64,000 nucleotides of DNA. Origin: Nitrosomonadales bacterium (GTDB taxonomy: Bacteria > Pseudomonadota > Gammaproteobacteria > Burkholderiales > Gallionellaceae). A program made the translations under genes and the position numbers. The notes under the pieces are model-generated. The model did not search any database. It saw only the letters and a list, made by a program, of their open reading frames with translations, and had not been told where the DNA came from. The DNA is taken from contig JACQFX010000019.1 of assembly GCA_016199835.1 (NCBI GenBank), forward strand, positions 43,884 to 107,883, given 5' to 3'. Numbering within the stretch: the stretch's first letter is position 1; every line of letters starts with the position of its first letter. Shown piece by piece: positions 9,169-21,556 of this stretch.

Positions 9169-9451
9169 GGTGCAAATACTTCTGCTGCTGGCCGTGATCG
9201 CTTGCGCGTTGGGTGTTGTGACCTCGCAACACAAGACGCGCAAATTGTTTGTGGAGCTGCAAAAAGAGAAAGACCGGGCACAACAGATGGAAGTGGAGTG
9301 GGGGCAATTGCAGCTTGAACAGAGCACTTGGGCGATGTCCGCGCGCGTGGAAAAGATTGCCGCCACAAAATTACAGATGCAGTTGCCCAAGGGCGGGCAA
9401 CTCCGGTTTGTTCGCGATGACCAGACGGAAGGGTTGGCGGCACAACCATGA
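9161..9451 (+). CDS. ftsL: Cell division protein FtsL
   Basis: A 96-residue bitopic membrane protein. It has a short cytoplasmic tail, one membrane segment ([19 protein letters not shown], about residues 4-22), then a periplasmic coiled coil rich in E, Q and K ([18 protein letters not shown]). FtsL forms a complex with FtsQ and FtsB and activates FtsWI septal synthesis. The GTG start at 9161 lies inside the rsmH 3' end and the stop overlaps ftsI, so translation is likely coupled. Identification rests on topology, size and position because sequence conservation is low. Confidence 0.88.
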   Translation: MARVQILLLLAVIACALGVVTSQHKTRKLFVELQKEKDRAQQMEVEWGQLQLEQSTWAMSARVEKIAATKLQMQLPKGGQLRFVRDDQTEGLAAQP

Positions 9452-11181
9452 GTTATAACGGCGCCTTAAAGACGACAGGAGTAGTGGCGCTGCCGCCGTG
9501 GCGTTCCAGCCTGCTGTTCCTTGTGTTATTGCTGGGCCTGTGCGCGCTGGTTGGGCGCGCGGTTTACCTGCAAGGCATACACAACGATTTTCTGCAGCAG
9601 AAAGGTGATGCGCGATATGGCCGCACAGTGGACATCGTCGCGCATCGTGGCATGATCACCGACCGCTACGGTGAGCCGCTCGCTATCAGTACGCCAGTGG
9701 AGTCGGTCTGGGCCAGTTCGCAACAGGATGAAGCTGCGACCCCGGAGCAGGTGAGGCAGCTGGCGCAAGCGCTGGGCATGGATGCGCGCGATGTCAAAAA
9801 TCGCTTGTTCGATGACTCGCGCGATTTCGTTTATCTCAAGCGTCAGATACCGCCCGAGCAGGCGGAGAAAGTGGTGCGCCTGGAAGTGCCGGGCGTATCG
9901 TTGCACCGTGAGTATCGCCGCTACTATCCCGGCGCAGACATGACGGCGCAATTGCTGGGCTTCACCGATGTGGATGATAACGGTCAGGAAGGTATCGAGC
10001 TGGCGTTGCAGGAGTTGCTCAGCGGCAAGGCAGGTAGCGAGCGTGTGATCAAGGACAGGCGCGGCCATATCGTCGAGGATGTGGCCAGCATACGCGCGCC
10101 GAAGCCTGGCAGCGATCTGGCATTGAGCTTGGACAGCAAGATGCAGTATCTGGCTTTCCGCGAGATCAAGCTGGCGGTGGAGCAGCATCACGCCAAGGCG
10201 GGTTCGATCGTTGTATTGGACGCGAAGAGCGGAGAGGTGCTGGCGCTGGCCAACTGGCCGAGCTACAACCCCAACAACCGCGACAAGCCCGCCACCAAGA
10301 TGTTGCGCAATCGCGCCGTGACCGACTTGTTCGAGCCGGGCTCCACCATAAAACCGTTCACCGTGGCGACCGCGCTGGAGGCGGGCAAGTTCACGCCGGA
10401 TAGTGTCATCAATACCGAGAATGGCGTATTCACCGTTGGTGGGCGCAAGATACACGACACACATCCGTATGCCTCGCTCACTGTGGCGCAGGTGATTCAG
10501 CACTCCAGTAATGTGGGTGCAGCCAAGATGGGACTGTCGCTGTCGCCGGAAACTTTCGGGAGCAGCCTGAGTGAAGCCGGCTTCGGCACGGCGACCGGCA
10601 GCGCATTTCCCGGCGAGGCGTCGGGCAAGCTGCGCGATTACCATAAGTGGATGCCGATCGAGCAGGCCAATATGTCATTTGGCAACGGCATGTCGGTCAA
10701 CCTGTTGCAACTGGCGCGCGCTTATACCGTGTTCGCCAACGGCGGCGAGTTGAAGCCGGTGAGTTTTCTCCGGCAGGACGCGCCCGGCGTCGGCAAGCGG
10801 GTGTTCTCCGAAACCACGGCGCGCGAAGTGCGCGACATGCTGGAGCTCGTGGTGCAACCCGGCGGCACGGCGCCGCAGGCGCAGATCAAGGGCTACCGCG
10901 TGGCAGGCAAGACTGGCACTGCGCACAAGGTGGAAGGCGGACGCTACGTCGACCGCTATGTCGCCTCTTTCGTCGGCATGGCCCCGGCATCCAATCCGCG
11001 CCTGATCGTGGCGGTGATGGTGGATGAGCCGACTGGAGAATATTACGGTGGCCTGATTGCTGCACCGTCGTTCAGCAATGTGATGGGCTCTGCGTTGCGT
11101 CTGCTCAACGTGCCCAATGATGCGCCGCTCGGCAATGTGATGATGCCGCCTGCGGGAGATGATGCGAAGGAGGAGACATGA
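9448..11181 (+). CDS. ftsI: Septal peptidoglycan transpeptidase FtsI (PBP3)
   Basis: A 577-residue class B penicillin-binding protein that cross-links septal peptidoglycan with FtsW. It has one N-terminal membrane anchor (SLLFLVLLLGLCALVGRAVY, about residues 20-40), a dimerisation/pedestal domain (RGMITDRYGEPLA), then the transpeptidase domain. That domain has all three catalytic boxes: STIK in FEPGSTIKPFTVA, SSN in IQHSSNVGAAKMG, and KTG in GKTGTAHK. Length is normal (E. coli 588). The ATG overlaps the ftsL stop and the stop overlaps murE. It is the expected target of division-specific beta-lactams. Confidence 0.96.
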   Translation: MSYNGALKTTGVVALPPWRSSLLFLVLLLGLCALVGRAVYLQGIHNDFLQQKGDARYGRTVDIVAHRGMITDRYGEPLAISTPVESVWASSQQDEAATPEQVRQLAQALGMDARDVKNRLFDDSRDFVYLKRQIPPEQAEKVVRLEVPGVSLHREYRRYYPGADMTAQLLGFTDVDDNGQEGIELALQELLSGKAGSERVIKDRRGHIVEDVASIRAPKPGSDLALSLDSKMQYLAFREIKLAVEQHHAKAGSIVVLDAKSGEVLALANWPSYNPNNRDKPATKMLRNRAVTDLFEPGSTIKPFTVATALEAGKFTPDSVINTENGVFTVGGRKIHDTHPYASLTVAQVIQHSSNVGAAKMGLSLSPETFGSSLSEAGFGTATGSAFPGEASGKLRDYHKWMPIEQANMSFGNGMSVNLLQLARAYTVFANGGELKPVSFLRQDAPGVGKRVFSETTAREVRDMLELVVQPGGTAPQAQIKGYRVAGKTGTAHKVEGGRYVDRYVASFVGMAPASNPRLIVAVMVDEPTGEYYGGLIAAPSFSNVMGSALRLLNVPNDAPLGNVMMPPAGDDAKEET

Positions 11182-12704
11182 GTCCTTCTGCATTCCGGCC
11201 TGAGCTGCTCTTGTCTCTCGGTGTGTCCATCACTCGCCTGGTGACGGACAGCCGCATGGTGACGCCGGGCGACACCTTCGTTGCTTACCCTGGCGGACAG
11301 GCGGACGGGCGCCAATTCATCGCGCAGGCGATCGCGCATGGAGCGAATGCAGTGATCTACGAAGCGCACGGTTTTAACTGGAACAATGCATGGTCGGTGC
11401 CCAATCTGGCAGTCGCAGACCTGCGCCATCACGCGGGCGAGATCGCCAGTCATGTCTATCGCGAGCCATCCCGGAAATTGTGGATGGTCGGTGTCACCGG
11501 CACCAACGGCAAGACTTCTTGCAGTCACTGGATCGCGCAATCATTGGCCGCACTGGACAGGAAGACTGCGCTGGTCGGTACGCTGGGCAACGGATTTCCA
11601 GACAATTTGCAGCCTGCACTGAACACTACGCCGGACGCAATCTGCCTGCATGGCCTGCTGGCAGATTATCTGGCGCAGGGCGCGCAGGCGGTGGCGATGG
11701 AAGTGTCCTCGCATGCGCTGAAACAGGGGCGGGTGAACGCTGTGGCATACGATGTGGCGCTGTTCACCAATCTCAGCCGCGACCATCTCGATTATCACGG
11801 CGACATGCAAAGTTACGGCGCGGCCAAGCGCCGCCTGTTCGGCTGGAAGCGGCTCAAGTATGCCGTACTCAATCTCGATGACGCATTCGGTGCCGAACTT
11901 GCGGTGCAGTTGCAGGATGCGGAAGTCGAAGTGGTGGGCTATGGTTTGAACGATGGCGCATTGAAACTGGCGGAGCGCCTCGGCGTGCGCATGGTGTTCG
12001 GCGGCGCGCTGCAGATGGACGCGCAGGGCATCAGGTTGCAAGTGCATTCGAGCTGGGGCGGCGCTGTGCTGAACAGTCCGCTGCTCGGGCGTTTCAATGC
12101 CGAGAATCTGCTCGGCGTGCTGGCTGTGCTGCTGGTCAGCGATGTGGGGCTGGACGCTGCGGTGCGCGAGTTGCAGCAGGTGCAAGCCGTGCCCGGACGC
12201 ATGCAGTCCTTTGGAGGCAACGGGCGTCCCGCCGTGGTGGTGGATTACGCGCATACGCCAGATGCGCTGGAAAAGGTGTTGCAGGCCTTGCGTGAAGTGG
12301 TGCATGCCGGTGGCGGGAAACTGCTATGCGTATTCGGCTGCGGCGGCGACCGCGATAGCGGCAAGCGCCCGATGATGGGCACGGTCGCGGCGAAACTCGC
12401 TGATGTATGCATCGTCACCAGCGACAATCCGCGCAGCGAAGATCCGGACGCCATCATCGCCGCCATCGTTGCCGGCATGGGCGGCTGGAACTATCGCATC
12501 ATCGAAGATCGCGCCGAAGCCATAGCGCAGGCGATACACCATGCGCAGGCAGCGGATACCGTGCTGCTGGCGGGCAAGGGGCATGAGCCGTATCAGGAGA
12601 TCAAGGGTGTGAGACATCCGTTCAGCGATGTCGAGATGGCGCAACGCGCGTTGGTGGCGTGGACACCTGGCCAGGCACCGGATATGCGGGAGGCAAAAGC
12701 ATGA
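11178..12704 (+). CDS. murE: UDP-MurNAc-tripeptide synthetase MurE
   Basis: A 508-residue cytoplasmic Mur ligase that adds the third stem residue to UDP-MurNAc-L-Ala-D-Glu. The ATP loop is GVTGTNGKTS, and TSDNPRSEDP contains the DNPR box that selects meso-diaminopimelate, as expected in a Gram-negative. HTPDALEKVL and GKGHEPYQEI are family C-terminal motifs. The start overlaps ftsI by 4 bases and the stop overlaps murF. Confidence 0.96.
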   Translation: MSPSAFRPELLLSLGVSITRLVTDSRMVTPGDTFVAYPGGQADGRQFIAQAIAHGANAVIYEAHGFNWNNAWSVPNLAVADLRHHAGEIASHVYREPSRKLWMVGVTGTNGKTSCSHWIAQSLAALDRKTALVGTLGNGFPDNLQPALNTTPDAICLHGLLADYLAQGAQAVAMEVSSHALKQGRVNAVAYDVALFTNLSRDHLDYHGDMQSYGAAKRRLFGWKRLKYAVLNLDDAFGAELAVQLQDAEVEVVGYGLNDGALKLAERLGVRMVFGGALQMDAQGIRLQVHSSWGGAVLNSPLLGRFNAENLLGVLAVLLVSDVGLDAAVRELQQVQAVPGRMQSFGGNGRPAVVVDYAHTPDALEKVLQALREVVHAGGGKLLCVFGCGGDRDSGKRPMMGTVAAKLADVCIVTSDNPRSEDPDAIIAAIVAGMGGWNYRIIEDRAEAIAQAIHHAQAADTVLLAGKGHEPYQEIKGVRHPFSDVEMAQRALVAWTPGQAPDMREAKA

Positions 12705-14083
12705 TGCTGCTGTCGCAAGCCGCGCAAGTGTTGAGCGGCAAGCTCATCGGGTCGGACGTGGAATTCTCTGCCGTGTCCACCGACAGCCGCAAGATCGCGG
12801 CGGGCGATCTGTTCATCGCGCTGAAGGGTGAGAATTTCGATGGCAGTGCATTCGTTGCGGGCGCTGCAAGCGATGGTGCTGTCGCGGCGCTGGTGAATGC
12901 AGCGAGTTATTCTGGCGGCACATCGCCTTGTCCCCTGCTGCTGGTGGACGATACGCGTCTCGCACTGGGGCAGCTCGCCGCGTACTGGCGCGCGCAGTTT
13001 CCCATTCCCGTAGTGGCGCTGACCGGCAGCAATGGCAAGACCACGGTGAAGGAGATGCTGGCGTCCATCCTGCGTGTGGCGGCAGGGAACCCCGACGCGG
13101 TATTGGCGACGGAGGGCAACCTCAATAATGACATCGGCATGCCGCTCACCTTGCTCAAGCTGCGCGCCGCGCACCGCTATGCGGTGATCGAAATGGGCAT
13201 GAATCATCCCGGTGAAATCGATTATCTCACTCGCATCGCCTGCCCCGATGTCGCCATCGTGAATAACGCATCTGGCGCGCATCTGGCCGGGCTGGGCACC
13301 GTCGAGGCAGTGGCGCTCGCCAAGGGCGAGATATTTGCCGGGCTGAAGGGAGAGGGCGTCGCCGTCATTAATGCGGACGATGACTTTGCGCCACTGTGGC
13401 GTGGATACGCCGCCACATACCAGGTGATGGATTTTGCTCTGGAGCATGCCGCTGCCGTGCGCGGCAACGGGCAGGCAGCCGCAGAGGGTACGCAAATGAG
13501 CGTGAATACCCCCGCCGGAGATTTTGTCGTGCGCCTGCAAGTGCCGGGTATGCACAATGCACGCAATGCACTGGCTGCGAGCGCCGCCGCCGTCGCCTTG
13601 AATATTCCGTTGCCTGCCATTGCGGCGGGGCTGGAAAAATTCGACGGCGTCGCCGGACGCATGCAGCGCAAATCCGCGCGATGCGGTGCACTGCTGATAG
13701 ACGATAGTTATAACGCCAATCCCGCCTCGATGCGTGCGGCGCTGGCCGTGCTGGCGCAGATGTCGGGCAAACGTATTTTCGTGATGGGTGACATGGGTGA
13801 GCTGGGTGTGGACGCAGCTCGCTTCCATGCGGAGATAGGTGCGGACGCGAAACGGCTGGGCATCCAGCGCTTGCTGGCGCTGGGCGAATTGAGCCGCGAG
13901 GCCGTGCGCGCATGCGGCGCGGACGCGCAGCATTTCGAGCATATAGAGGATTTGCTGGCCGAACTGGATAGAGAGATGGGCGCAGGCAGCACGGTGCTGG
14001 TCAAGGGCTCGCGCTTCATGAGAATGGAACGGGTAGTGGCGCATTGCTGTGCGCAAGAGGAGGAAGCATGCTGCTCGCATTAG
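12701..14083 (+). CDS. murF: UDP-MurNAc-tripeptide-D-alanyl-D-alanine ligase MurF
   Basis: A 460-residue Mur ligase that attaches D-Ala-D-Ala, completing the UDP-MurNAc-pentapeptide. Motifs include [17 protein letters not shown] in the N-terminal domain, the ATP loop [14 protein letters not shown], the [10 protein letters not shown] segment and [18 protein letters not shown] 12701 is selected because it overlaps the murE TGA (ATGA); an upstream in-frame ATG lies inside murE. The 3' end overlaps mraY by 16 bases. Confidence 0.96.
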   Translation: MMLLSQAAQVLSGKLIGSDVEFSAVSTDSRKIAAGDLFIALKGENFDGSAFVAGAASDGAVAALVNAASYSGGTSPCPLLLVDDTRLALGQLAAYWRAQFPIPVVALTGSNGKTTVKEMLASILRVAAGNPDAVLATEGNLNNDIGMPLTLLKLRAAHRYAVIEMGMNHPGEIDYLTRIACPDVAIVNNASGAHLAGLGTVEAVALAKGEIFAGLKGEGVAVINADDDFAPLWRGYAATYQVMDFALEHAAAVRGNGQAAAEGTQMSVNTPAGDFVVRLQVPGMHNARNALAASAAAVALNIPLPAIAAGLEKFDGVAGRMQRKSARCGALLIDDSYNANPASMRAALAVLAQMSGKRIFVMGDMGELGVDAARFHAEIGADAKRLGIQRLLALGELSREAVRACGADAQHFEHIEDLLAELDREMGAGSTVLVKGSRFMRMERVVAHCCAQEEEACCSH

Positions 14084-15171
14084 CGCAATGGTTCGCGCAA
14101 GACATCCGCACCTTCAGCGTGTTCAACTACATCACGCTGCGCGCCGTGCTGGCCGCGATGACTGCGCTGTTCATTTCTTTCATGGTAGGCCCGGCGATGA
14201 TACGCAAGCTGGCCGCGATGAAGATCGGCCAGGCCGTGCGCACCGATGGCCCGCAAACGCATCTGGTCAAGGCCGGCACACCGACCATGGGCGGCGCGCT
14301 GATACTTACTTCGATCGCCATCACCACGCTGCTGTGGGGCGACCTGCACAATCCTTATATCTGGGTCGCGCTGTTCACCACGCTGGGCACGGGCGCCATC
14401 GGCTGGGTGGATGATTACCGCAAGGTTGTCTATCGCAATCCCAAGGGCTTGTCGGCCAAAGCCAAGATGTTCTGGCAATCGCTGATTGCACTGGCCGTGG
14501 GTATCTATCTGTGGCAACACGCCAGCTCGCCGGCGCACACCGAGCTCATCGTGCCGTTCTTCAAGTTCGTGGTGATCCCGCTGGGCGCTTTGGGATTCAT
14601 CACGCTGGTTTATCTGGTCATCGTCGGCAGCAGCAATGCGGTGAACCTGACCGACGGCCTCGACGGTCTGGCGATTATGCCGACGGTGTTGGTGGCAAGC
14701 GCGCTCGCGATTTTCTCCTATGTGGCGGGCCATGCGGTGTTCTCCAAATATCTGGGCATGCCTTACATCCCCGGCGCAGGCGAACTCGCGGTGTTTTGCG
14801 CCGCGATAGCCGGGGCAGGGTTGGCTTTCCTGTGGTTCAACGCTTATCCGGCGGAAGTGTTCATGGGCGACGTGGGCGCACTGGCGCTCGGTGCGGCGCT
14901 GGGAGTGGTGGCCGTGATCGTGCGCCAGGAACTGGTGCTGTTTATCATGGGCGGCGTGTTCGTGGTCGAGGCCGTGTCGGTGATGTTGCAGGTGTCGTAC
15001 TTCAAATACACCAAGAAAAAATACGGCGAGGGAAAACGCATCCTGCTGATGGCGCCCTTGCATCATCACTTCGAACAGAAGGGCTGGAAAGAAACGCAGG
15101 TCGTGGTGCGCTTCTGGATCATAACGATGTTGCTGGTGTTGTTGGGGTTAGCGACGTTGAAGTTGAGATAA
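14068..15171 (+). CDS. mraY: Phospho-N-acetylmuramoyl-pentapeptide transferase MraY
   Basis: A 367-residue integral membrane enzyme with about ten helices that makes lipid I on undecaprenyl phosphate. The conserved catalytic and Mg2+ loops are present: [22 protein letters not shown] and [12 protein letters not shown]. The ATG at 14068 is preceded by AGGAGGAAG and gives family-typical length; the longer upstream frame would start inside murF. A palindromic repeat follows 3 bases after its stop. Confidence 0.96.
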   Translation: MLLALAQWFAQDIRTFSVFNYITLRAVLAAMTALFISFMVGPAMIRKLAAMKIGQAVRTDGPQTHLVKAGTPTMGGALILTSIAITTLLWGDLHNPYIWVALFTTLGTGAIGWVDDYRKVVYRNPKGLSAKAKMFWQSLIALAVGIYLWQHASSPAHTELIVPFFKFVVIPLGALGFITLVYLVIVGSSNAVNLTDGLDGLAIMPTVLVASALAIFSYVAGHAVFSKYLGMPYIPGAGELAVFCAAIAGAGLAFLWFNAYPAEVFMGDVGALALGAALGVVAVIVRQELVLFIMGGVFVVEAVSVMLQVSYFKYTKKKYGEGKRILLMAPLHHHFEQKGWKETQVVVRFWIITMLLVLLGLATLKLR

Positions 15172-15174
15172 GGC

Positions 15175-15218
15175 GTAGGGCGGGCTCTGCCCGCCATGTC
15201 GGGCGAAGCCCGACCTAC
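15175..15218. repeat. GTAGG...CCTAC palindromic repeat (family A), mraY-murD
   Basis: An outer GTAGG/CCTAC pair encloses two small hairpins: GGGCGGGC-tct-GCCCGCC, and GTCGGGC-gaa-GCCCGAC. The whole is a REP-like cloverleaf of 44 bp that fills most of the mraY-murD spacer. Near copies are at 17832-17875 and 42671-42714. Confidence 0.85.
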
Positions 15219-15235
15219 ATTGGGGATCAAACGTG

Positions 15236-16657
15236 ATGCAATGGGCTGACAAAAAAGTGCTGGTGCTCGGTCTCGGTGAGACCGGGCTGTCGCTCGTGCG
15301 CTGGTTGAGCGCGCAGAGTGCGCACGTGCGCGCCGCCGACAGCCGCGACCTGCCGCCATCGTTGAACACACTGCGCGAACAATACCCCGAGGTGGAATTG
15401 CGCTGCGGCGTGTTCCGCAGCGAGTTGCTCGATGGCATGGAGTTGATCGCGGCCAGCCCCGGCGTACCTTTGCGCGACCCCTTGCTGGTGAAGGCCGCAG
15501 AGCGCGGCATCCCCATCATGGGCGACATCGAGTTGTTTGCGCAACGGATGGAAATGGAAAGCCGGGATGCGGCAAACAAGAAACCCGTGGTCATCGCTAT
15601 CACGGGTTCCAACGGCAAGACTACAGTGACCAGCATGGTGGGTGCGATGTGCCGCGAGGCCGGTCTGGATACCGTGGTGGCGGGCAACATTTCGCCGGCG
15701 GTGCTGGATGTGTTGCTGGATCGCGAGTGCAAACAACCGGACGTGTGGGTGCTGGAACTGTCCAGCTTTCAACTGGAGACGACATACTCGCTCAGCGCCG
15801 ATGCGGCGACCGTGCTCAACATCAGCGAGGATCATCTGGATCGTTATGCCGACATGGGCGAATACATTGCCGCCAAGGCGCGCGTATTCCGCAGCAACGG
15901 GCGCGTGAGTGGCGTGCAGGTGGTCAACCGCGACGATACAAACAGCATGGGCATGGCGCTGTCTGGCCGGCTGACGATCGCGTTCGGGCTGAATGAACCT
16001 TCCCCCAAGCACGAGGACGATTGGGGTGTAGTGCATGATGCGGGTGAGACCTGGCTGGTGCAGGGGCAGCAGCGCGTGTTAAACGCCGATGAGTTGCAAG
16101 TCGCGGGCATGCATAACGTGGCGAATGCGCTGGCAGCATTGGCCTTGTGCCGCAACGTCGGTTTGCCGCTGCGCCCATTGTTGAATGCCTTGCGTGTATT
16201 CAAGGGGCTGCCGCATCGCGTGGAATGGGTCACAGAGATCAGGGATGTGATCTATTACGACGATTCCAAGGGCACCAACGTCGGCGCTTCCGTGGCAGCG
16301 CTGCAAGGGCTGGGGCGCAAGAGCGTGTTGATCGCGGGCGGCGATGGCAAGGGGCAGGATTTCACGCCGCTGGCCCCGGCAGTGGCGCAGCATGCGCGCG
16401 CAGTGGTGCTGATCGGGCGCGATGCAGACAAGATCGCTGAGGCGCTGAAAGATTGTGGTGTGCTGCTGGCGCCCGCGCGCGATATGGACGATGCGGTGTG
16501 GCAGGCCGCCGCCATGGCTTTGCCGGGCGATGCAGTGCTGCTGTCGCCGGCTTGCGCCAGCTTCGATATGTTCCGCAATTACGAATACCGCGCAAAAGCG
16601 TTCATCGCCGCAGTGCAGGCTTTGCAACAGGAGGTGTCATGCACACGGCAATCCTGA
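15236..16657 (+). CDS. murD: UDP-MurNAc-L-alanine:D-glutamate ligase MurD
   Basis: A 473-residue Mur ligase that adds D-glutamate to UDP-MurNAc-L-Ala. The N-terminal Rossmann part begins [18 protein letters not shown], the ATP loop is [14 protein letters not shown], and LPHRVEW and YYDDSKGTN are family marks of the central and C-terminal domains. ATG 15236 is chosen; a GTG one codon earlier is possible. The last 19 bases overlap ftsW. It is one of the few genes of the cluster separated from its predecessor by a repeat rather than overlapping it. Confidence 0.95.
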   Translation: MQWADKKVLVLGLGETGLSLVRWLSAQSAHVRAADSRDLPPSLNTLREQYPEVELRCGVFRSELLDGMELIAASPGVPLRDPLLVKAAERGIPIMGDIELFAQRMEMESRDAANKKPVVIAITGSNGKTTVTSMVGAMCREAGLDTVVAGNISPAVLDVLLDRECKQPDVWVLELSSFQLETTYSLSADAATVLNISEDHLDRYADMGEYIAAKARVFRSNGRVSGVQVVNRDDTNSMGMALSGRLTIAFGLNEPSPKHEDDWGVVHDAGETWLVQGQQRVLNADELQVAGMHNVANALAALALCRNVGLPLRPLLNALRVFKGLPHRVEWVTEIRDVIYYDDSKGTNVGASVAALQGLGRKSVLIAGGDGKGQDFTPLAPAVAQHARAVVLIGRDADKIAEALKDCGVLLAPARDMDDAVWQAAAMALPGDAVLLSPACASFDMFRNYEYRAKAFIAAVQALQQEVSCTRQS

Positions 16658-17802
16658 AAGCTCCGCGCGCGGCGCTGGCGGAATACGATCAGATGCTGAC
16701 CTGGGTCGTACTCGCGTTGTTGTGCATCGGTCTGGTGATGGTGTACTCGGCTTCCATCGCGACGGCCGAGGACAGCAAGTTTACCGGCTTCCACCCGACC
16801 TATTATCTGGTGCGCCACGGGATATTCATTTTTGTCGGCCTCGCCGCCGGAGTCGCTGCATTCCAGGTGAAAGTGGAGACCTGGCAGAAACTTGCCCCCT
16901 GGCTATTCATGGCGGGCGTGCTGCTGCTGGTGCTGGTGCTGATACCCGGCGTGGGCAAGTCGGTCAATGGCAGCCGCCGCTGGCTATCGTTATTCGTCAT
17001 TAATCTGCAACCGTCTGAATTGATGAAGCTGTTCGCCGTACTGTATGCGGCCGATTACACGGTGCGCAAGGGCGTGGTCAAACACACTTTCGTCAAGGCT
17101 TTCCTGCCGATGTTCTCGGTGATGGGGCTGGTCGGCGCGCTGCTGCTGCTGGAGCCGGACATGGGGGCGTTCGTGGTGATCTGCTCGATCGCCATCTGCA
17201 CCTTGTGGCTGGGCGGTTTCAACCTCAAGGTATTCGGCATGCTGATGTTCGCCCTGCCGCTGGCTTTCGTCGTACTCATCGGTTCCTCTCCTTACCGCAT
17301 GCAGCGCATCAAAGGTTTCTGGGACCCTTGGTCCGACCCGTTCGGCAAGGGTTATCAGTTGAGTCATGCTTTGATCGCCTTCGGGCGCGGCGAATGGTTC
17401 GGCGTAGGGCTGGGCGCCAGCGTGGAGAAGCTATTCTACCTGCCGGAAGCGCATACCGATTTTCTGCTGGCGGTGATTGCCGAGGAACTCGGCTTTGTCG
17501 GCGTATGTGTCGTCATCCTGCTGTTCGCCGGGGTGCTGGTTCGCGCGTTCGCCATCGGTCGCCAGGCCGCGTTCCTGGATCGTCAGTTCGCCGCGCTGCT
17601 GGCGCAGGGCACGGCCGTATGGCTGGCCGTGCAGGCCATGATCAATATCGGCGTGAATATGGGCGTGTTGCCTACCAAAGGGCTGACCCTGCCCTTCCTG
17701 AGTTTCGGCGGCAGCGGTGTGGTGGTGAACTGTATCGCGGTGGCGATCCTGCTGCGTATTGATTGGGAGAACAGGCGAATGATGCGAGGGCAAACGATAT
17801 GA
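16639..17802 (+). CDS. ftsW: Septal peptidoglycan polymerase FtsW
   Basis: A 387-residue SEDS-family membrane glycosyltransferase with about ten helices that polymerises lipid II at the septum, partnered with FtsI. Visible SEDS marks are the N-terminal helix with VMVYSASIA, the loop [14 protein letters not shown], the catalytic-Asp region [13 protein letters not shown], the conserved [20 protein letters not shown], and the final [16 protein letters not shown] 16639 follows GGAGG at good spacing and lies in the murD 3' end. Confidence 0.95.
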   Translation: MHTAILKAPRAALAEYDQMLTWVVLALLCIGLVMVYSASIATAEDSKFTGFHPTYYLVRHGIFIFVGLAAGVAAFQVKVETWQKLAPWLFMAGVLLLVLVLIPGVGKSVNGSRRWLSLFVINLQPSELMKLFAVLYAADYTVRKGVVKHTFVKAFLPMFSVMGLVGALLLLEPDMGAFVVICSIAICTLWLGGFNLKVFGMLMFALPLAFVVLIGSSPYRMQRIKGFWDPWSDPFGKGYQLSHALIAFGRGEWFGVGLGASVEKLFYLPEAHTDFLLAVIAEELGFVGVCVVILLFAGVLVRAFAIGRQAAFLDRQFAALLAQGTAVWLAVQAMINIGVNMGVLPTKGLTLPFLSFGGSGVVVNCIAVAILLRIDWENRRMMRGQTI

Positions 17803-17831
17803 ATTTAATCCTCGCAAGAATGGATGTAGGC

Positions 17832-17875
17832 GTAGGTTGGGCTGCGCCCGCCATGTCGGGCATAGCCCGACCTAC
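17832..17875. repeat. GTAGG...CCTAC palindromic repeat (family A), ftsW-murG
   Basis: This is a second copy of the 44-bp cloverleaf repeat seen at 15175, with GTAGGTTGGGC and GCCCGACCTAC ends. It occupies most of the spacer ahead of murG. Confidence 0.85.
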
Positions 17876-17902
17876 GTTCCAGCTCCTGCTCTGGGGCGGG
17901 AT

Positions 17903-18981
17903 ATGAAAAAGAGACCTTCCATCCTGATCATGGCCGGCGGCACAGGCGGCCATATATTCCCGGCCTTGGCCGTTGCCGACGAACTGCGTGCGCAAGGCTG
18001 GAAAGTCACCTGGATGGGTGCGCCCGGCAGCATGGAATTCGAACTGGTGCCCAAGCACGGTTACAAGTTGGTCATGGTGGATTTCTCCGGGCTGCGCGGC
18101 AAGGGGCTGCTGACCAAATTGCTGTTGCCGTTCACGCTGTCGCTGGCGCTGTGGCAAAGCGCGATGGCGCTGCTGAGTTGCCGTCCCGATGTGGTGCTGG
18201 GCATGGGCGGCTACATCACTTTCCCCGGCGGACTCATGGCTAAATTGCTGGGTTACCCGCTGGTGATCCATGAGCAGAACTCCATCGCCGGGTTGAGCAA
18301 CAAGACTCTGGTGCGCTGGGCCACGCGCGTGTTGAGCGGCTTCCCCGATGTGCTGCCGGGCGCCGTATGGTGCGGCAATCCGGTGCGCAAAGAAATCGCC
18401 GCGCTGGCCGAGCCGCAGCAGCGCTACGCCGCGCGCAGCGGCAAGTTGAATGTGATGGTGCTGGGCGGCAGTCTGGGGGCGAAGGCGATCAACGAATGCA
18501 TGCCAAAAGCACTGGCGCTGCTGCCCGAAGGATCGCGCCCCGACGTGTTGCACCAGACCGGCGCCAGACATCTCGAAAGCGTGCAGGCTGCATATCGGCA
18601 GGCAGGCGTCACGGGCGCGGAAGTCCAGCCTTTCCTCGACAACATGGCGTTTTTCTATGCGCAGGCCGATCTGGTGATTTGCCGCGCCGGGGCGCTGACT
18701 GTCGCCGAACTCGCGGCAGCGGGCGTGGCGAGCATATTGATCCCGTTCCCGTTTGCGGTGGATGACCACCAGACGGCGAACGCGCATTTCCTCAGCGACC
18801 GGGATGCGGCGATCCTGTTGCCGCAAAACGAATTGAACCCGCAGCGTCTGGCCGAACTGCTGCGCGATATGACGCACGAGCGCACGCTGCAAATGGCGCA
18901 GGCCGCGCGTCAACAGGCCAAGCCGGGCGCAGCGCAGTGCGTGGCTGAAATCTGTGTGGAACTCGCCGGGAGAGGCAAGAA

Positions 18982-18985
<4 letters not shown>
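17903..18985 (+). CDS. murG: UDP-GlcNAc:lipid I N-acetylglucosaminyltransferase MurG
   Basis: A 360-residue GT28 enzyme on the inner face of the membrane that converts lipid I to lipid II. Motifs are [19 protein letters not shown] (first glycine-rich loop), HEQNSIAG, the second-domain loop [12 protein letters not shown], and [16 protein letters not shown], which binds UDP-GlcNAc. ATG 17903 ([13 protein letters not shown]) is used; the frame upstream runs through the repeat and is not plausible protein. The stop overlaps the murC GTG. Confidence 0.96.
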
Positions 18986-20552
<1,567 letters not shown>

Positions 20553-20556
<4 letters not shown>

Positions 20557-21473
20557 ATATGAGCGAACCGGCCAAGTTCCCCACCGAAAACCTGCGCGGC
20601 ATCCTGCGCAGCGATGTGGACATGAGCCGCCATGTGAGCTGGCGCGCGGGCGGCCGTGCGCAGCGCATGTATCAGCCCGCCGATCTGGCCGATCTCGCGG
20701 CATTCCTGCACGCGCTGCCGGAGGACGAGCCGCTGCTGGCAGTCGGTCTGGGCAGCAATTTACTGGTGCGCGACGGTGGACTGCGCGGCACGGTGCTGCT
20801 GCTGCATGCGGCGCTGGATGAATTGCGCATCGAAGTGGATGGTTCCATTTATGCGCAGGCCGGAGTGCCCGGAGCCAAGCTCGCGCGTTTCGCGGCATCG
20901 CACAATCTGGGCGGTGCGGAATTCTTTGCCGGCATCCCCGGCACCGTGGGCGGCATGCTGGCGATGAATGCGGGTTGTTACGGCAGTGAGACCTGGGACA
21001 AAGTGGAGCGGGTGCAGGTGGTGACGCGCAGTGGCGAATTGCTGGAGCGTACCGCACAGGATTACGACATCGCCTATCGCCACGTGGCATTGCATGCAGG
21101 GCAACAGGAGCTCTTCGCCGGTGCATGGCTCAGGTTTGCCGCAGGCGATGGAGCAGCATCGCGCGAGGCGATCAAGATGCTGCTGGAGAAACGTATCAGC
21201 AGCCAGCCCCTGCAATTGCCGAATGCGGGTTCGGTGTTTCGCAATCCGCCAGGGGATCACGCGGCGCGCCTGATCGAATCCTGCGGTTTGAAAGGTCGGG
21301 GCGTCGGCGGCGCGCAGGTATCGGAGAAGCACGCGAACTTTATCGTGAATGCGGGAGGCGCCACGGCGGCGGATATCGAGAACCTGATTAACGAAGTGCA
21401 GGCGGCGGTGCGGCAACAGACAGGCATTGAACTGCATCGTGAAGTGAGAATTATTGGTGAAAACCTTGTTTAG
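20553..21473 (+). CDS. murB: UDP-N-acetylenolpyruvoylglucosamine reductase MurB
   Basis: A 306-residue FAD enzyme that reduces UDP-GlcNAc-enolpyruvate to UDP-MurNAc with NADPH. FAD-binding motifs are [13 protein letters not shown] and [35 protein letters not shown] near the C-terminus places it with the shorter type II-like MurBs rather than the E. coli form. ATG 20553 overlaps the murC stop; ATG 20559 (MSEPAK) is an alternative. Its TAG stop lies within a long inverted repeat. Confidence 0.95.
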
Positions 21474-21541
21474 CCACAGAGAGCACAGAGATCACAGAGA
21501 GGGCGCAGGTTCTCTCTGTGATCTCTGTGCTCTCTGTGGCT
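21472..21541. repeat. 29-bp perfect inverted repeat between murB and ddl
   Basis: Arms of 29 bases (21472-21500 and 21513-21541), built from CACAGAGA-like units, pair without mismatch around a 12-base loop. In RNA this would be a very stable stem covering the murB stop codon and ending 15 bases before the ddl ATG. There is no T-run, so it resembles a mobile or REP-like palindrome more than a terminator. Confidence 0.85.
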
Positions 21542-21556
21542 GGTTTGGATTTTAAG

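Noticed and set aside
12593..14080. 495-aa minus-strand frame opposite murF
   Set aside because: Antisense shadow: murF motifs are complete on the plus strand and the frame shows no domain.
17672..18913. 413-aa minus-strand frame opposite ftsW/murG
   Set aside because: It runs through a palindromic repeat and two essential genes; no motif or ribosome site supports it.
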